Source: Actinomycetota bacterium (lineage in GTDB: Bacteria; Actinomycetota; CADDZG01; WHSQ01). From it: a stretch of 19,981 bases of DNA. The stretch is from the NCBI GenBank assembly GCA_016781115.1, contig JADDQX010000022.1, positions 2,276 to 22,256 of the forward strand, given 5' to 3'. The first letter of the stretch is position 1. Each line of letters begins with the position of its first letter. Shown piece by piece: positions 1-7,130 of this stretch. The position numbers and the translations under genes were made by a program. The notes below the pieces were generated by a model, which saw nothing but the letters and a program-made list of their open reading frames with translations, had not been told where the DNA came from and did not search any database.

Positions 1-644
1 TCCCAGGCGAGGGGGCCGAACGTGGTCCAGGTCTGACCGCCGTCGGTCGAGCGATAGACCTCGGTGTGGCTGACGTGGTTCACGTAGAGGTAGAGGCCCT
101 TCTCGCTCCACGTGATCCAGGGACGGTCGTCGAAACCCGGCACGACCCCGTTCGCCGGAAGCGTGTACTCCCACTTCGTGCCGTGGTCACTCCACTTGCT
201 GATCAAAAGGCCCGGGATGTAGGTGTCTACGAAGTAGACGTTGCCTTTGTCGTCAACGGCGAGGTCGCCCTCGGCACCAATGCCCCACTCGCGCACGTGC
301 CCGGGCGACTCGAGCTCGGTGAACTTCTTGCCGTCGGTGGAACGCCACACGGGGGAAGACGCCGCGACACAGCAGGTGCCGGCGATGTAGACGATGCCCT
401 TCTTGTCGACCTGGAGAACGGGCTCGGCCGACCACTCGTGGTCGCTCTGTGGCTTGCCGCTGCGGGAGTTGTAGACGGCGCTCACGCCGCTGCGCAGCGG
501 CGAGAACGACTCCAGCGCAACCGGCTCAGCGAAGCGGAGACCGTTGGAGGACGTTCCTTTGGCGGGCGCTGCCGCAACCGGAGCCGCGGCCGCGACCAGC
601 ACCGACACGACGAGAGCGATCGTGAGATTCCGAGCGATGCGCAT
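1..644 (-). CDS. Secreted Asp-box (BNR/sialidase-like) repeat protein, 3'-truncated by window edge
   Basis: The frame is open from ATG at 644 to the window edge (214 codons seen), so the C-terminus is missing. Residues 1-26 form a signal peptide: Met-Arg-Ile-Ala-Arg, a hydrophobic core, then Ala-rich sequence with a likely cleavage near AAAPA. The mature part carries Asp-box motifs: RSTDGKKF (about residues 101-108), a degenerate SDHGTKW (152-158) and a canonical RSTDGGQTW (198-206). Such motifs sit at beta-hairpin turns of BNR/sialidase-type beta-propellers. This points to an exported propeller; the substrate or enzymatic activity, if any, cannot be told. The start is supported by a GGAGG Shine-Dalgarno at 654-658, 9 nt upstream. 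It is divergent from the MscS-like gene and not part of the housekeeping cluster. Confidence 0.8.
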   Translation of the reverse strand, partial: MRIARNLTIALVVSVLVAAAAPVAAAPAKGTSSNGLRFAEPVALESFSPLRSGVSAVYNSRSGKPQSDHEWSAEPVLQVDKKGIVYIAGTCCVAASSPVWRSTDGKKFTELESPGHVREWGIGAEGDLAVDDKGNVYFVDTYIPGLLISKWSDHGTKWEYTLPANGVVPGFDDRPWITWSEKGLYLYVNHVSHTEVYRSTDGGQTWTTFGPLAW

Positions 645-723
645 GTGCAGAAGCCTCCAGTCAGCCTGGTCCCTGCAGCAGGGTTCGCCCGTCCTCGTTC
701 GATTCCTCCCCGCAACGCCCGGC

Positions 724-737
724 CGGAGCCGGCTCCG
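724..737. promoter_or_regulatory. 14-bp perfect palindrome in the divergent intergenic region
   Basis: CGGAGCCGGCTCCG is a perfect inverted repeat two bases upstream of the putative -10 of the MscS-like gene. A second palindrome, CCCTGC-A-GCAGGG, lies at 671-683 in the same 108-bp gap. They could be operators for the divergent pair, but GC-rich DNA produces such palindromes fairly often and no regulator can be named. Confidence 0.25.
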
Positions 738-738
738 A

Positions 739-744
739 TAGCCT
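739..744 (+). promoter_or_regulatory. Putative -10 element of the MscS-like gene
   Basis: TAGCCT matches the actinobacterial -10 pattern TANNNT and lies 8 nt before the GTG at 753. A transcript would start at or next to that codon, i.e. be nearly leaderless. No convincing -35 is visible. Confidence 0.35.
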
Positions 745-752
745 TCCGCGCC

Positions 753-1490
753 GTGAACATCGACCGCATGCGAGATGCCCGGCCCTACTTCCTGAGAGCG
801 GCCGTCTTCGGGTTGATCGCGCTGGTTGCCTTGGTGTGGCGCTCTGGCTACGAAGGCGACACCTTCTCGGGCAAGTTCGACAGCGAAGACGGCTTCCAGC
901 TCCTAGGGGCGCTGATCTTCTTGTTGAGCGGGATCATCGCCGTGAGGAGCGTCGCCAACGGCGCCAAGGTCGCCCTGCGCTCCCACGAGGACGACCCCCG
1001 AGGAGCTCCCGTCAGCTTCATCGTGTCCACGATCGGTTACCTCGTCGTCGTCTACTCCGTCGTGAAGCTCCTCGGTGGAGACCTCGGCGGGCTGCTCCTC
1101 GGTGGGGCGCTAACGGGCGTGGTGGTGGGGATCGCGGCCCAGCAGACCCTGGGCAACTTCTTCGCCGGGATCGTCCTGCTCCTCGTGCGGCCGTTCAACG
1201 TGGGCGAGGAGGTCGTTCTCAGGGGAGCGACGCTGGGGGGTGAGTACGAGGGCGTGGTCGAGGAGATGAGCATGTTCTACGTGCATCTCTCGACGGAACG
1301 AGGGCCGGTCGCGCTCCCGAACGCCGGCGTCCTGGCCGCGGCCGTGGGACCCGGAGCCCGAAGCGCCGACGAGTCCGAAGACGAGGATGACGAACCCACA
1401 GACAAGGACAAAGACAAGACCCAAGAACCTCCTCCCCCGGGGCCCGCGCACGGCGGAGCCGCAACGACCTCCGCGGGCCCCCCGGCCTAA
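753..1490 (+). CDS. Small-conductance mechanosensitive channel (MscS) family protein with acidic tail
   Basis: 245 aa from GTG 753. Hydrophobic segments lie near residues 12-29, 48-68 and 88-108. They are followed by the family hallmark: a Gly/Ala-rich pore helix LLLGGALTGVVVGIAAQQTLGNF (about 114-136, written here in part as GGALTGVVVGIAAQQTLG), then FFAGIVLLLVRPFNVGEEV leading into the beta domain. MscS proteins gate on membrane tension and release solutes on osmotic downshock. The beta domain ends near residue 197 and the usual C-terminal alpha/beta domain is missing. Instead there is a charged, low-complexity tail (ESEDEDDEP, DKDKDK, PPPPGP). The start could be ATG 768. GTG 753 is preferred because TAGCCT sits 8 nt upstream; neither has a Shine-Dalgarno. 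The frame stays open far upstream, but that part is antisense to the Asp-box gene. Confidence 0.82.
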   Translation: MNIDRMRDARPYFLRAAVFGLIALVALVWRSGYEGDTFSGKFDSEDGFQLLGALIFLLSGIIAVRSVANGAKVALRSHEDDPRGAPVSFIVSTIGYLVVVYSVVKLLGGDLGGLLLGGALTGVVVGIAAQQTLGNFFAGIVLLLVRPFNVGEEVVLRGATLGGEYEGVVEEMSMFYVHLSTERGPVALPNAGVLAAAVGPGARSADESEDEDDEPTDKDKDKTQEPPPPGPAHGGAATTSAGPPA

Positions 1491-1508
1491 CCGCCCAGAC
1501 GCCCCATG

Positions 1509-2165
1509 TCAGAGGGAGCCGAAGCGGCGGTGGCGGGCTGCGTAGTCCTCTAGCGCCGCCCACAGGGCGTGACGGTCGAAGTAGGGCCACAGGGTTTCGG
1601 TGAAGTAGAGCTCCGCGTAGGCGGACTGCCACAACAGGAAGTTCGAGAGACGCTTCTCCCCCGACGTCCGGATCAGCAGGTCCACGTCGGGGAGATCCGG
1701 CGCGTAGAGATGCTCCGGAATCGACCCCCTCGCCGCGGCGTCCTCCAACTCGGCCCGGCCCCCGTAGTTGAAACAAACCATCAGGTCCATACGGGTGTTG
1801 TTCGCGGTCGCCTCCTCGGCGGCGGTGAACTCGTCGAGCACCTCGTCGGGCACCGGCTCGCGCCGACCGATGCGGCGGATGCGCACGCCGCGCTCGTTCA
1901 TGTCGTCGCGCCGCTGACGCAGAAGCTTGCGATTGAACCCGAGCAAGAAGTCGACCTCTTCTTCGGGTCGGCTCCAGTTCTCCGTCGAGAACGCGTACAC
2001 CGACAGATAGCGGATGCCCTTCTCGAGAGCTCCCTCGACGACGTCGAAGAGGGCCTTCTCCCCCATCTCGTGGCCCTTGCTGCGAGGGAGGCCACGGCTC
2101 TCGGCCCAGCGGCCGTTGCCGTCCATGATGATGGCGACGTGCGCCGGCACCTCCGCCGAGGTCAA
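1509..2165 (-). CDS. uppS: Isoprenyl transferase / (poly)prenyl diphosphate synthase, cis type (UppS family)
   Basis: 218 aa from TTG 2165. It condenses isopentenyl diphosphate onto an allylic diphosphate in cis, making the polyprenyl carrier lipid for peptidoglycan and other wall polymers at the membrane face. The N-terminal motif IIMDGNGRWAESRG (residues 12-25) contains the catalytic Asp15. ENWSRPEEEV, FNYGGRAE and the C-terminal RTSGEKRLSNFLLWQSAYAE are all family signatures, so the gene looks intact and only slightly short. TTG overlaps the recO stop (TTGA) and has no Shine-Dalgarno, which suggests translational coupling. A GTG at the sixth codon is the alternative start. The frame stays open about 88 codons further upstream inside recO, but that stretch shows no family similarity. 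Confidence 0.93.
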   Translation of the reverse strand: MTSAEVPAHVAIIMDGNGRWAESRGLPRSKGHEMGEKALFDVVEGALEKGIRYLSVYAFSTENWSRPEEEVDFLLGFNRKLLRQRRDDMNERGVRIRRIGRREPVPDEVLDEFTAAEEATANNTRMDLMVCFNYGGRAELEDAAARGSIPEHLYAPDLPDVDLLIRTSGEKRLSNFLLWQSAYAELYFTETLWPYFDRHALWAALEDYAARHRRFGSL

Positions 2166-2881
2166 GAGGCCGGGAGCGCGTGCAGCGTCTTCAGCGGACG
2201 CTCCAGGTGGTACTCGGCGTACTTCCTGAGCGCTTGTGTCATGGCCAAGGTCGTCGACGCGGCGGCCGGCTGTCCGAAATCGGAGCTCAACAGACGCGCC
2301 ATCAGCTCGATGTCGGCCGTCGCCATGCGGATGGAGTCGCCGGCCACGTGCCAGCACGCCTGACAGATGGCGCCTCCGAGCGCGGGGCTGAACGCGCCCA
2401 ACACCGCGTCGTCGCCGCAACCCGAACATGAACTCAGCTGCGGGTGGTAGCCCGAGATCGAAAGGAGCTTGACCAGGAACGAGGGCACGACGTTCGGCCG
2501 CCCCTCGGCAAGCGCCCGCAGCCCGCCGATCAGCAGCGCGTAGGTGGGGAACGCCCGCTCGCGCTCCGGCGTGATCTTCTCGACCACATCCAACAGTGCG
2601 GCCCCCGCCCGGAGCTTCCCGTAATCGACCCTGATCTCGTCGAAGGAGGTGAGGATGTCGGCCTGGGTGATCGTGTCGAGGTTGCGACCCTTGTAGATGA
2701 TGAGCTCCGCACGCGTGAAGGGCTCGAGTCGCGCCCCGAAGCGGCTCTTGGTCTTTCGGATGCCTTTGGCGACCGCTCGCACCTTGCCGTTAGCGCGCGT
2801 GAACACCGTGACGATCCGATCGGCCTCGCCCAACTTGATCGTCTTCAGGACGACGCCCTCGTCCTTGTAGATGTGCGGCAT
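2162..2881 (-). CDS. recO: DNA repair protein RecO
   Basis: 239 aa. RecO acts with RecR (and RecF) to load RecA onto SSB-coated single-stranded DNA in gap repair. The N-terminal OB-fold is clear: YKDEGVVLKTIKLGEADRIV, then KVRAVAKGIRKTKSRFG and LEPF. A helical C-terminal domain carries a zinc site of two CxxC pairs, Cys152/Cys155 and Cys173/Cys176, as in many bacterial RecO proteins. A GTG codon directly precedes ATG 2881. The ATG is chosen because TAACCT lies 6 nt upstream, predicting a leaderless transcript, and there is no Shine-Dalgarno. It is first in a two-gene unit with uppS, separated by about 138 nt from the preceding operon. Confidence 0.95.
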   Translation of the reverse strand: MPHIYKDEGVVLKTIKLGEADRIVTVFTRANGKVRAVAKGIRKTKSRFGARLEPFTRAELIIYKGRNLDTITQADILTSFDEIRVDYGKLRAGAALLDVVEKITPERERAFPTYALLIGGLRALAEGRPNVVPSFLVKLLSISGYHPQLSSCSGCGDDAVLGAFSPALGGAICQACWHVAGDSIRMATADIELMARLLSSDFGQPAAASTTLAMTQALRKYAEYHLERPLKTLHALPAS

Positions 2882-2887
2882 CACTAC

Positions 2888-2893
2888 AGGTTA
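2888..2893 (-). promoter_or_regulatory. Putative -10 element of recO-uppS
   Basis: Read on the minus strand, TAACCT (TANNNT) is followed by 6 nt and the recO ATG, the spacing expected for a leaderless mRNA. The rest of the gap 2894-3019 shows no convincing -35, terminator or small gene. Confidence 0.45.
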
Positions 2894-3019
2894 GGTGCGT
2901 AGGTCACCCAACGGCTGCATCTTCGGCCCCTGTGCAACCAAAGGAAGAACCCGCCGCGACCACGCTGACACCCAGGCGGCACCTGCCAGGCGACGTCGTG
3001 CCACTCAGCGAGGGAGAAG

Positions 3020-3229
3020 CTAGGAGATGCCTATCCGGAGCCGGCGCGGCTTCTTCTCGCCGTCGACCTCGTCGAGGTCGAACGTCACCCGCTGACCCGG
3101 GCGCAGGAACCTGAACATCCCGCCCTCGAGCGACCTCGCGTCGATCGCGAACTCGGTTTGTCCGTCGTCCGCCAACAGCGTGCCGGTCTTGGTAAGGGAG
3201 TCATAGAGCTTCACGGTGGCTTGCGGCAT
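3020..3229 (-). CDS. Divergent cold-shock-domain-like small protein
   Basis: 69 aa from ATG 3229. The opening MPQATVKLYD, the TGTLLADDG turn, the basic/hydrophobic FRFLRPGQRVTF and a short lysine/arginine-rich end resemble a compact OB-fold of the cold-shock (CspA-like) class found in actinobacteria. The nucleic-acid-binding RNP1 (KGFGFI-type) and RNP2 (VFVHF-type) aromatic motifs are not present: the matching places read KTGTLL and EFAID. Canonical RNA binding is therefore doubtful. GAGG at 3241-3244 lies about 11 nt before ATG 3229; an upstream ATG at 3253 would overlap the permease gene and lacks a good Shine-Dalgarno. It is the last gene of the mtaB-to-permease operon. Confidence 0.7.
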   Translation of the reverse strand: MPQATVKLYDSLTKTGTLLADDGQTEFAIDARSLEGGMFRFLRPGQRVTFDLDEVDGEKKPRRLRIGIS

Positions 3230-3242
3230 GGCTTCTAGGTCC

Positions 3243-3992
3243 TCACTCGGCATCGGGCCACAGCGGCCCTCGGACGGCCCAGAACAATATCGCCCCGAAC
3301 AGCGCCAACACCGCTAGGTCTCCGGCGAGAGAAGCCGCCACTCGGCCGTCCAGCCCGGGCTTGAGCGCTTCGACCGCGTAGGTCGACGGCAGCACGACCC
3401 GCAGCGGCGAGATCCAGCCCGGCAGCTTGTCCTCCGGCAGGATCCCCAGGAAGAGCACCGCCATCATCGCGAGGTTCGAGTACATCCCCGCCAGCTGCTC
3501 ATCGGGCGCGCCGAACCCGATCAACAGACCGATCCCCGCCAGGGCGAAAGAGCCCAGAGCCCACACTGGAACCACCACCCACAGCGCGACCAACGACAGA
3601 TCGAAGAGGGCCGCGCCGAGGAGCACGACGATGATCGTCCCGGGAAGAGAGAACACTGCGAACGAGAGGAGCACCGCCGCCACCACGGCCGCCCGCGACA
3701 CCGGCAGCGTGGAGTAGAAGTCGATGGCTCGCGTTTCCTTGAGCGTGGCCATACGTTGCGCCAGCATCACGACCGCAGTCATCGCGATCGCCAGCACCAC
3801 CGAACCCGCCACGATCTGCTGACCGAACTCTCGCACCTGATCGGCCTCCATCACGGCCCTCATCAGCACGGCGATGCCGAGTGGCATCACCGAAGACACG
3901 ATCAGGTACGGGCGCCACGAGGTCCGCAGCCGCGACATCTGGATGGCCAGCAGAACCCGGAAGCGCTCCCAACGACCGCTCGCGCGGCTCAC
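3243..3992 (-). CDS. ABC-2 type transporter permease
   Basis: 249 aa with six predicted membrane segments: roughly residues 28-46, 60-80, 103-127, 134-158, 168-186 and 221-240. This is the layout of an ABC-2 permease (the single-polypeptide-per-half exporter type). The stretch LKETRAIDFYSTLPVSR between segments 2 and 3 is the cytoplasmic coupling region typical of the family. GTG 3992 overlaps the ATPase stop (GTGA) and has a strong GAGGAGG Shine-Dalgarno about 7 nt upstream. It must pair with that ATPase as an exporter. Substrate is unknown; drug, lipid or antibiotic export are all possible. Confidence 0.88.
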   Translation of the reverse strand: MSRASGRWERFRVLLAIQMSRLRTSWRPYLIVSSVMPLGIAVLMRAVMEADQVREFGQQIVAGSVVLAIAMTAVVMLAQRMATLKETRAIDFYSTLPVSRAAVVAAVLLSFAVFSLPGTIIVVLLGAALFDLSLVALWVVVPVWALGSFALAGIGLLIGFGAPDEQLAGMYSNLAMMAVLFLGILPEDKLPGWISPLRVVLPSTYAVEALKPGLDGRVAASLAGDLAVLALFGAILFWAVRGPLWPDAE

Positions 3993-4960
3993 GACCGCTC
4001 CTCCTCTGCCGCCAGGGAATGGCCGCTCACGTCGAGGTAGACGTCCTCCAAGGTAGGAGTGACCAAGCGAGCGTCCTCCAGCGCCTCCGCGCCGGACGAC
4101 GCCATCACCTTCTCCAGGATCCGGATCGCCTCCTCGGCCGGCGTCCAGCCGCTGATCCGGCGGTTCTCGATCTTCACCGAAGGTCCCAGCAACGACGCCA
4201 CCTCCGCGGGGTCGGCGCCGCCGTCTTCGGCCACCACCACCTCGATCCGGGTCCGGTGGGCGAGGCCGCTCTTCAGCTCCGCGGGAGTGCCGGCCGCGGC
4301 AACCTTGCCTCGGTCGATGATCGCGACGCGATCCAGCACGTGCTCGGCCTCGGCCACGTCGTGGGTCACGAGGATCATCGCGGAGCCGGCGCGGCAGCGC
4401 TCCGCCAGCAGCTCCCAGATCCGACGGCGGAGCCCGGGGTCGATATCGGCGGTCGGCTCATCGAGGATGAGAACGGGCAGCCGGCCGACGAGCGTCATAG
4501 CGATCTGCACCAACCGTCGCTGACCTCCAGACAGCTTCCGCACCTGTCGGGTCGCGAGCGGCGTCAGATCGAGGACCTCGAGAAGGTCCTTCGTCTCCGA
4601 CGATGCCGTCGTGCGTCCGCAACCCCGCAACATCCCGGTCCACGCGATCGCCTCGGCGACCTTCAGCTCACCGAGAGCCAGTGAGCCCTGCGGGAGGTAA
4701 GCGACCGTCCTTCCGACGCGGGTATCGGCGCCCTTCCCGCTGCGCAGGGGGTCACCGAAGAGCCGAATCTGTCCTGAGGTCGGGGCGAGCAGGCCGACCA
4801 GCTGACGGACGAGCGTCGTCTTGCCCGCACCGTTCGAGCCGAGCAGCCCGAACGACTCCCCCGGTTGCACCACGAAGTCGATGCCGTCGTTGGCGACGAC
4901 CTCAGGCTTCTTGTAGACCTTGCGAAGGTTGCGTACCTCGTACGCGGGGTTGCGCCCCAT
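3989..4960 (-). CDS. ABC transporter ATP-binding protein
   Basis: 323 aa. Motifs occur in order: Walker A GSNGAGKT (41-48), Q-loop at LPQGS (89-93), signature LSGGQ (143-147), Walker B VLILDEPT (163-170), H-loop His200. After about residue 225 there is a C-terminal extension, ending in TPTLEDVYLDVSG, typical of ATPases that serve ABC-2 exporters (DrrA/CcmA-like group). ATG 4960 overlaps the era stop by one base (TGATG) with no clear Shine-Dalgarno, so translation is probably coupled to era. The open frame continues much further upstream but that part is a shadow of era. With the permease it forms a two-gene exporter embedded in a housekeeping operon. Confidence 0.92.
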   Translation of the reverse strand: MGRNPAYEVRNLRKVYKKPEVVANDGIDFVVQPGESFGLLGSNGAGKTTLVRQLVGLLAPTSGQIRLFGDPLRSGKGADTRVGRTVAYLPQGSLALGELKVAEAIAWTGMLRGCGRTTASSETKDLLEVLDLTPLATRQVRKLSGGQRRLVQIAMTLVGRLPVLILDEPTADIDPGLRRRIWELLAERCRAGSAMILVTHDVAEAEHVLDRVAIIDRGKVAAAGTPAELKSGLAHRTRIEVVVAEDGGADPAEVASLLGPSVKIENRRISGWTPAEEAIRILEKVMASSGAEALEDARLVTPTLEDVYLDVSGHSLAAEEERS

Positions 4961-5856
4961 CAGCTCTGGCTCACGAAGCCCAGGCGCTCGAGAGCGTGCG
5001 CCCGCCGCTGCCAGTCCTTCTCGACCTTGGCGCGCAGCTCGAGGAACACCTTGCGACCGAAGAGCAGCTCGATCTCTTCGCGCGCCTCGGTCCCGGCGGC
5101 TTTGATCGTTGCGCCTCCCTTGCCGATCACGATCCCCTTCTGCGAGTCTCGCTCGACGAAGATCGTCGCTCGGATCTCGAGCAGCCCGTCGTCGCGCTCC
5201 TCGTAGTCTTCGGTCACCACCGCGATCGAATGGGGAACCTCTTCTCGCGTCCTCGTGAGCAACTTCTCTCGCACGAGCTCCGCCACGAAGGCGGGCGGAG
5301 GCTGGTCCGTGCTGGTGCCGGGCTCGTAGTACATCGGCCCCTCCGGCATCTTCGGGACGATGAGATCCCGGAGCAGATCGACCCCGTCGCCCGTTCGGGC
5401 GGCAACCGGGATGAACTCCTCGTAATCGCCCAGGTCGGACGCGGCGGCCAAGGACGCGGCGATCTGATCGCGCGACATGAGGTCCACCTTGTTCACGATC
5501 AGGAACGTCGGGCACCTCGCGGCCCGAAGGTCTTCCGCAACCCGAGCATCGCCCCTGCCGACGCCGGAGCTCCCGTCGACGACGAACAGCGCTAGCTCGA
5601 CGTCGGACCACGCCGCCCGCACAACCTCGTTCAGACGCGAGCCGAGCAGCGTGCGCGGCTTGTGGTAGCCGGGCGTGTCGATCAACACCACCTGGCAGGA
5701 AGGAGTGTTCACGATGCCCCGGACCGCGCTGCGGGTGGTTTGTGGCTTGTCGGACGTGATCGCGACCTTGTTGCCGACGAGCGCGTTGACCAGCGTGGAT
5801 TTACCGACGTTCGGACGTCCGACGACGGCCGCGAAACCAGACCTGAACTCGTCCAT
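4960..5856 (-). CDS. era: GTPase Era
   Basis: 298 aa. Era binds the 3' end of 16S rRNA and checks 30S maturation. The GTPase motifs are G1 GRPNVGKST (13-21), G3 DTPG (60-63) and G4 NKVD (122-125). The PQTTR switch follows G1. The C-terminal KH domain shows VIGKGGATIK (243-252) and FLELRAKVEKDWQ, which contact rRNA. ATG 5856 overlaps the stop of the CNNM gene (TGATG), without a Shine-Dalgarno. Its place directly downstream of ybeY and the CNNM gene is the common bacterial ybeY–(corC/CNNM)–era arrangement, consistent with a joint role in 16S rRNA 3'-end maturation. Confidence 0.97.
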   Translation of the reverse strand: MDEFRSGFAAVVGRPNVGKSTLVNALVGNKVAITSDKPQTTRSAVRGIVNTPSCQVVLIDTPGYHKPRTLLGSRLNEVVRAAWSDVELALFVVDGSSGVGRGDARVAEDLRAARCPTFLIVNKVDLMSRDQIAASLAAASDLGDYEEFIPVAARTGDGVDLLRDLIVPKMPEGPMYYEPGTSTDQPPPAFVAELVREKLLTRTREEVPHSIAVVTEDYEERDDGLLEIRATIFVERDSQKGIVIGKGGATIKAAGTEAREEIELLFGRKVFLELRAKVEKDWQRRAHALERLGFVSQS

Positions 5857-7130
5857 CAGCCGGCGTCGGCGGGCTCGACGTCCGCCGGGAGCTTCTTGAT
5901 GACCACCTTCTGGATCCGTCTTCCCGTGACGCGCTCGGTGCGGAACTCGATGGAGTCGAACTTCACCTTCTCGCCCGCGACCGGGACCCGTCCCGTCAGC
6001 CCGAAGACGAGACCGCCTACCGTGTCCCACTCCTCGTGCGGAAGCTCTACTCCGAGCAGGTCGTTCACCTCGTCGATCGGCATCTTCGCGTCCACGCGGA
6101 TCGTCTCGTCGTCGATCGGCTCGACCAGCGGTTCCTCTTTGTCGTACTCGTCGACGATCTCCCCGACGATCTCTTCGATCAGATCCTCGATCGTCACGAG
6201 TCCCGCGGTGCCTCCGTATTCATCAACGACGATCGCCATGTGAACGTGCTGGCTCTGCATCTCACGCAGTAGCTCTGAGACCTTCTTCTGCTCCGGGATG
6301 AAGGTGGGCGAGCGGCCGAGGCTGGAGACCCTCGCGGTTCCCCGCGCTTCGTGTACCCGTTTCAGCAGATCCTTCGCGTAAAGCAGGCCCACGATGTTGT
6401 CGGTGTCCCCCTCGTAGAGCGGGATCCGCGAATACCCGGCATCGACGATCGTCTTCAGAGCTGCGTCGAACTCTGTGTCTGCCGGAAGCGTGACCATGTC
6501 CGGTCTTGGAACCATCACCTCGCGCACGACGGTGTCGCCGAACTCGAAGACGGAGTGGATCAGCTCACGCTCCTCTTCTTCTATCTCCTGCTCCTCCTCG
6601 GCGACATCCACCATGTGGCGGATCTCGTCCTCGGTGACGAAAGGTCCTTTCGGAAGACCGTGTCCGGGCAGGAGGACCATCATCGCGTTGGAGATCCCGA
6701 TCAGGACCTTGCCCAACGGCCTGAGGATGCGTCCGATCCACAGCACGGGGCGAGCCATGACGAGAGCGGCGCGGTCGGTCCTTTGGACGGTGAACGTCTT
6801 CGGCACCACCTCGGCGAACACGAAGATGGCTAGCGTCATCACGACCGCCGCCACGACCTCGCCGGCATCTTCAAAGATCCTGATCGCTACCACGGTCGCA
6901 AGCACCGTGGCAGTGATGTGGCTGAGAAGCGTCAGGAGCAGAACGACGTTGAGGAAGGGAGCAGGGTCTTCGACGATGCGCACGAGAGCGGCTCCGCCCT
7001 TGCGGTTGTCCTGCGCCAGACGATGCGCCTTGGCCCGCCCTACACGGCTGATGGCCGTTTCCGCCATCGCTGCGAACGCGGCGAACAGCAGCAGGCAACC
7101 GACCAGGACCAGCATGCCGGCGTTTCCCAT
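5856..7130 (-). CDS. CNNM/CorC-type membrane transporter or hemolysin-family protein
   Basis: 424 aa. An N-terminal CNNM (DUF21) membrane domain covers about residues 1-170, with hydrophobic segments near 5-22, 60-80, 90-110 and 125-150. An acidic helix (VAEEEQEIEEEERELIHSVF) links it to a CBS pair. The CBS pair begins at REVMVPRPDMVTL and continues through SRIPLYEG and HMAIVVDEYGGTAGLVTIED. A C-terminal CorC_HlyC domain follows (about 340-415, WDTVGGLVFGLTGRVP). The family is linked to Mg2+/Co2+ efflux or homeostasis; the old 'hemolysin' label is historical. ATG 7130 overlaps the ybeY stop (TGATG) with no Shine-Dalgarno. The full domain set is present. Confidence 0.93.
   Translation of the reverse strand: MGNAGMLVLVGCLLLFAAFAAMAETAISRVGRAKAHRLAQDNRKGGAALVRIVEDPAPFLNVVLLLTLLSHITATVLATVVAIRIFEDAGEVVAAVVMTLAIFVFAEVVPKTFTVQRTDRAALVMARPVLWIGRILRPLGKVLIGISNAMMVLLPGHGLPKGPFVTEDEIRHMVDVAEEEQEIEEEERELIHSVFEFGDTVVREVMVPRPDMVTLPADTEFDAALKTIVDAGYSRIPLYEGDTDNIVGLLYAKDLLKRVHEARGTARVSSLGRSPTFIPEQKKVSELLREMQSQHVHMAIVVDEYGGTAGLVTIEDLIEEIVGEIVDEYDKEEPLVEPIDDETIRVDAKMPIDEVNDLLGVELPHEEWDTVGGLVFGLTGRVPVAGEKVKFDSIEFRTERVTGRRIQKVVIKKLPADVEPADAG

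Noticed and set aside
66..752. Upstream extension of the MscS-like reading frame
   Set aside because: This part is antisense to the secreted Asp-box gene and carries no signal or membrane sequence; the channel sequence starts only near 753-768.
1491..1508. Possible terminator between the convergent MscS-like gene and uppS
   Set aside because: No inverted repeat of useful length is visible in the 18-bp gap.
2166..2429. N-terminal extension of the uppS frame over recO
   Set aside because: Arg/His-rich shadow of recO with no prenyltransferase similarity.
4961..5611. N-terminal extension of the ABC ATPase frame over era
   Set aside because: Antiphase shadow of the era gene, Arg-rich with no domain; the ATPase begins at ATG 4960.
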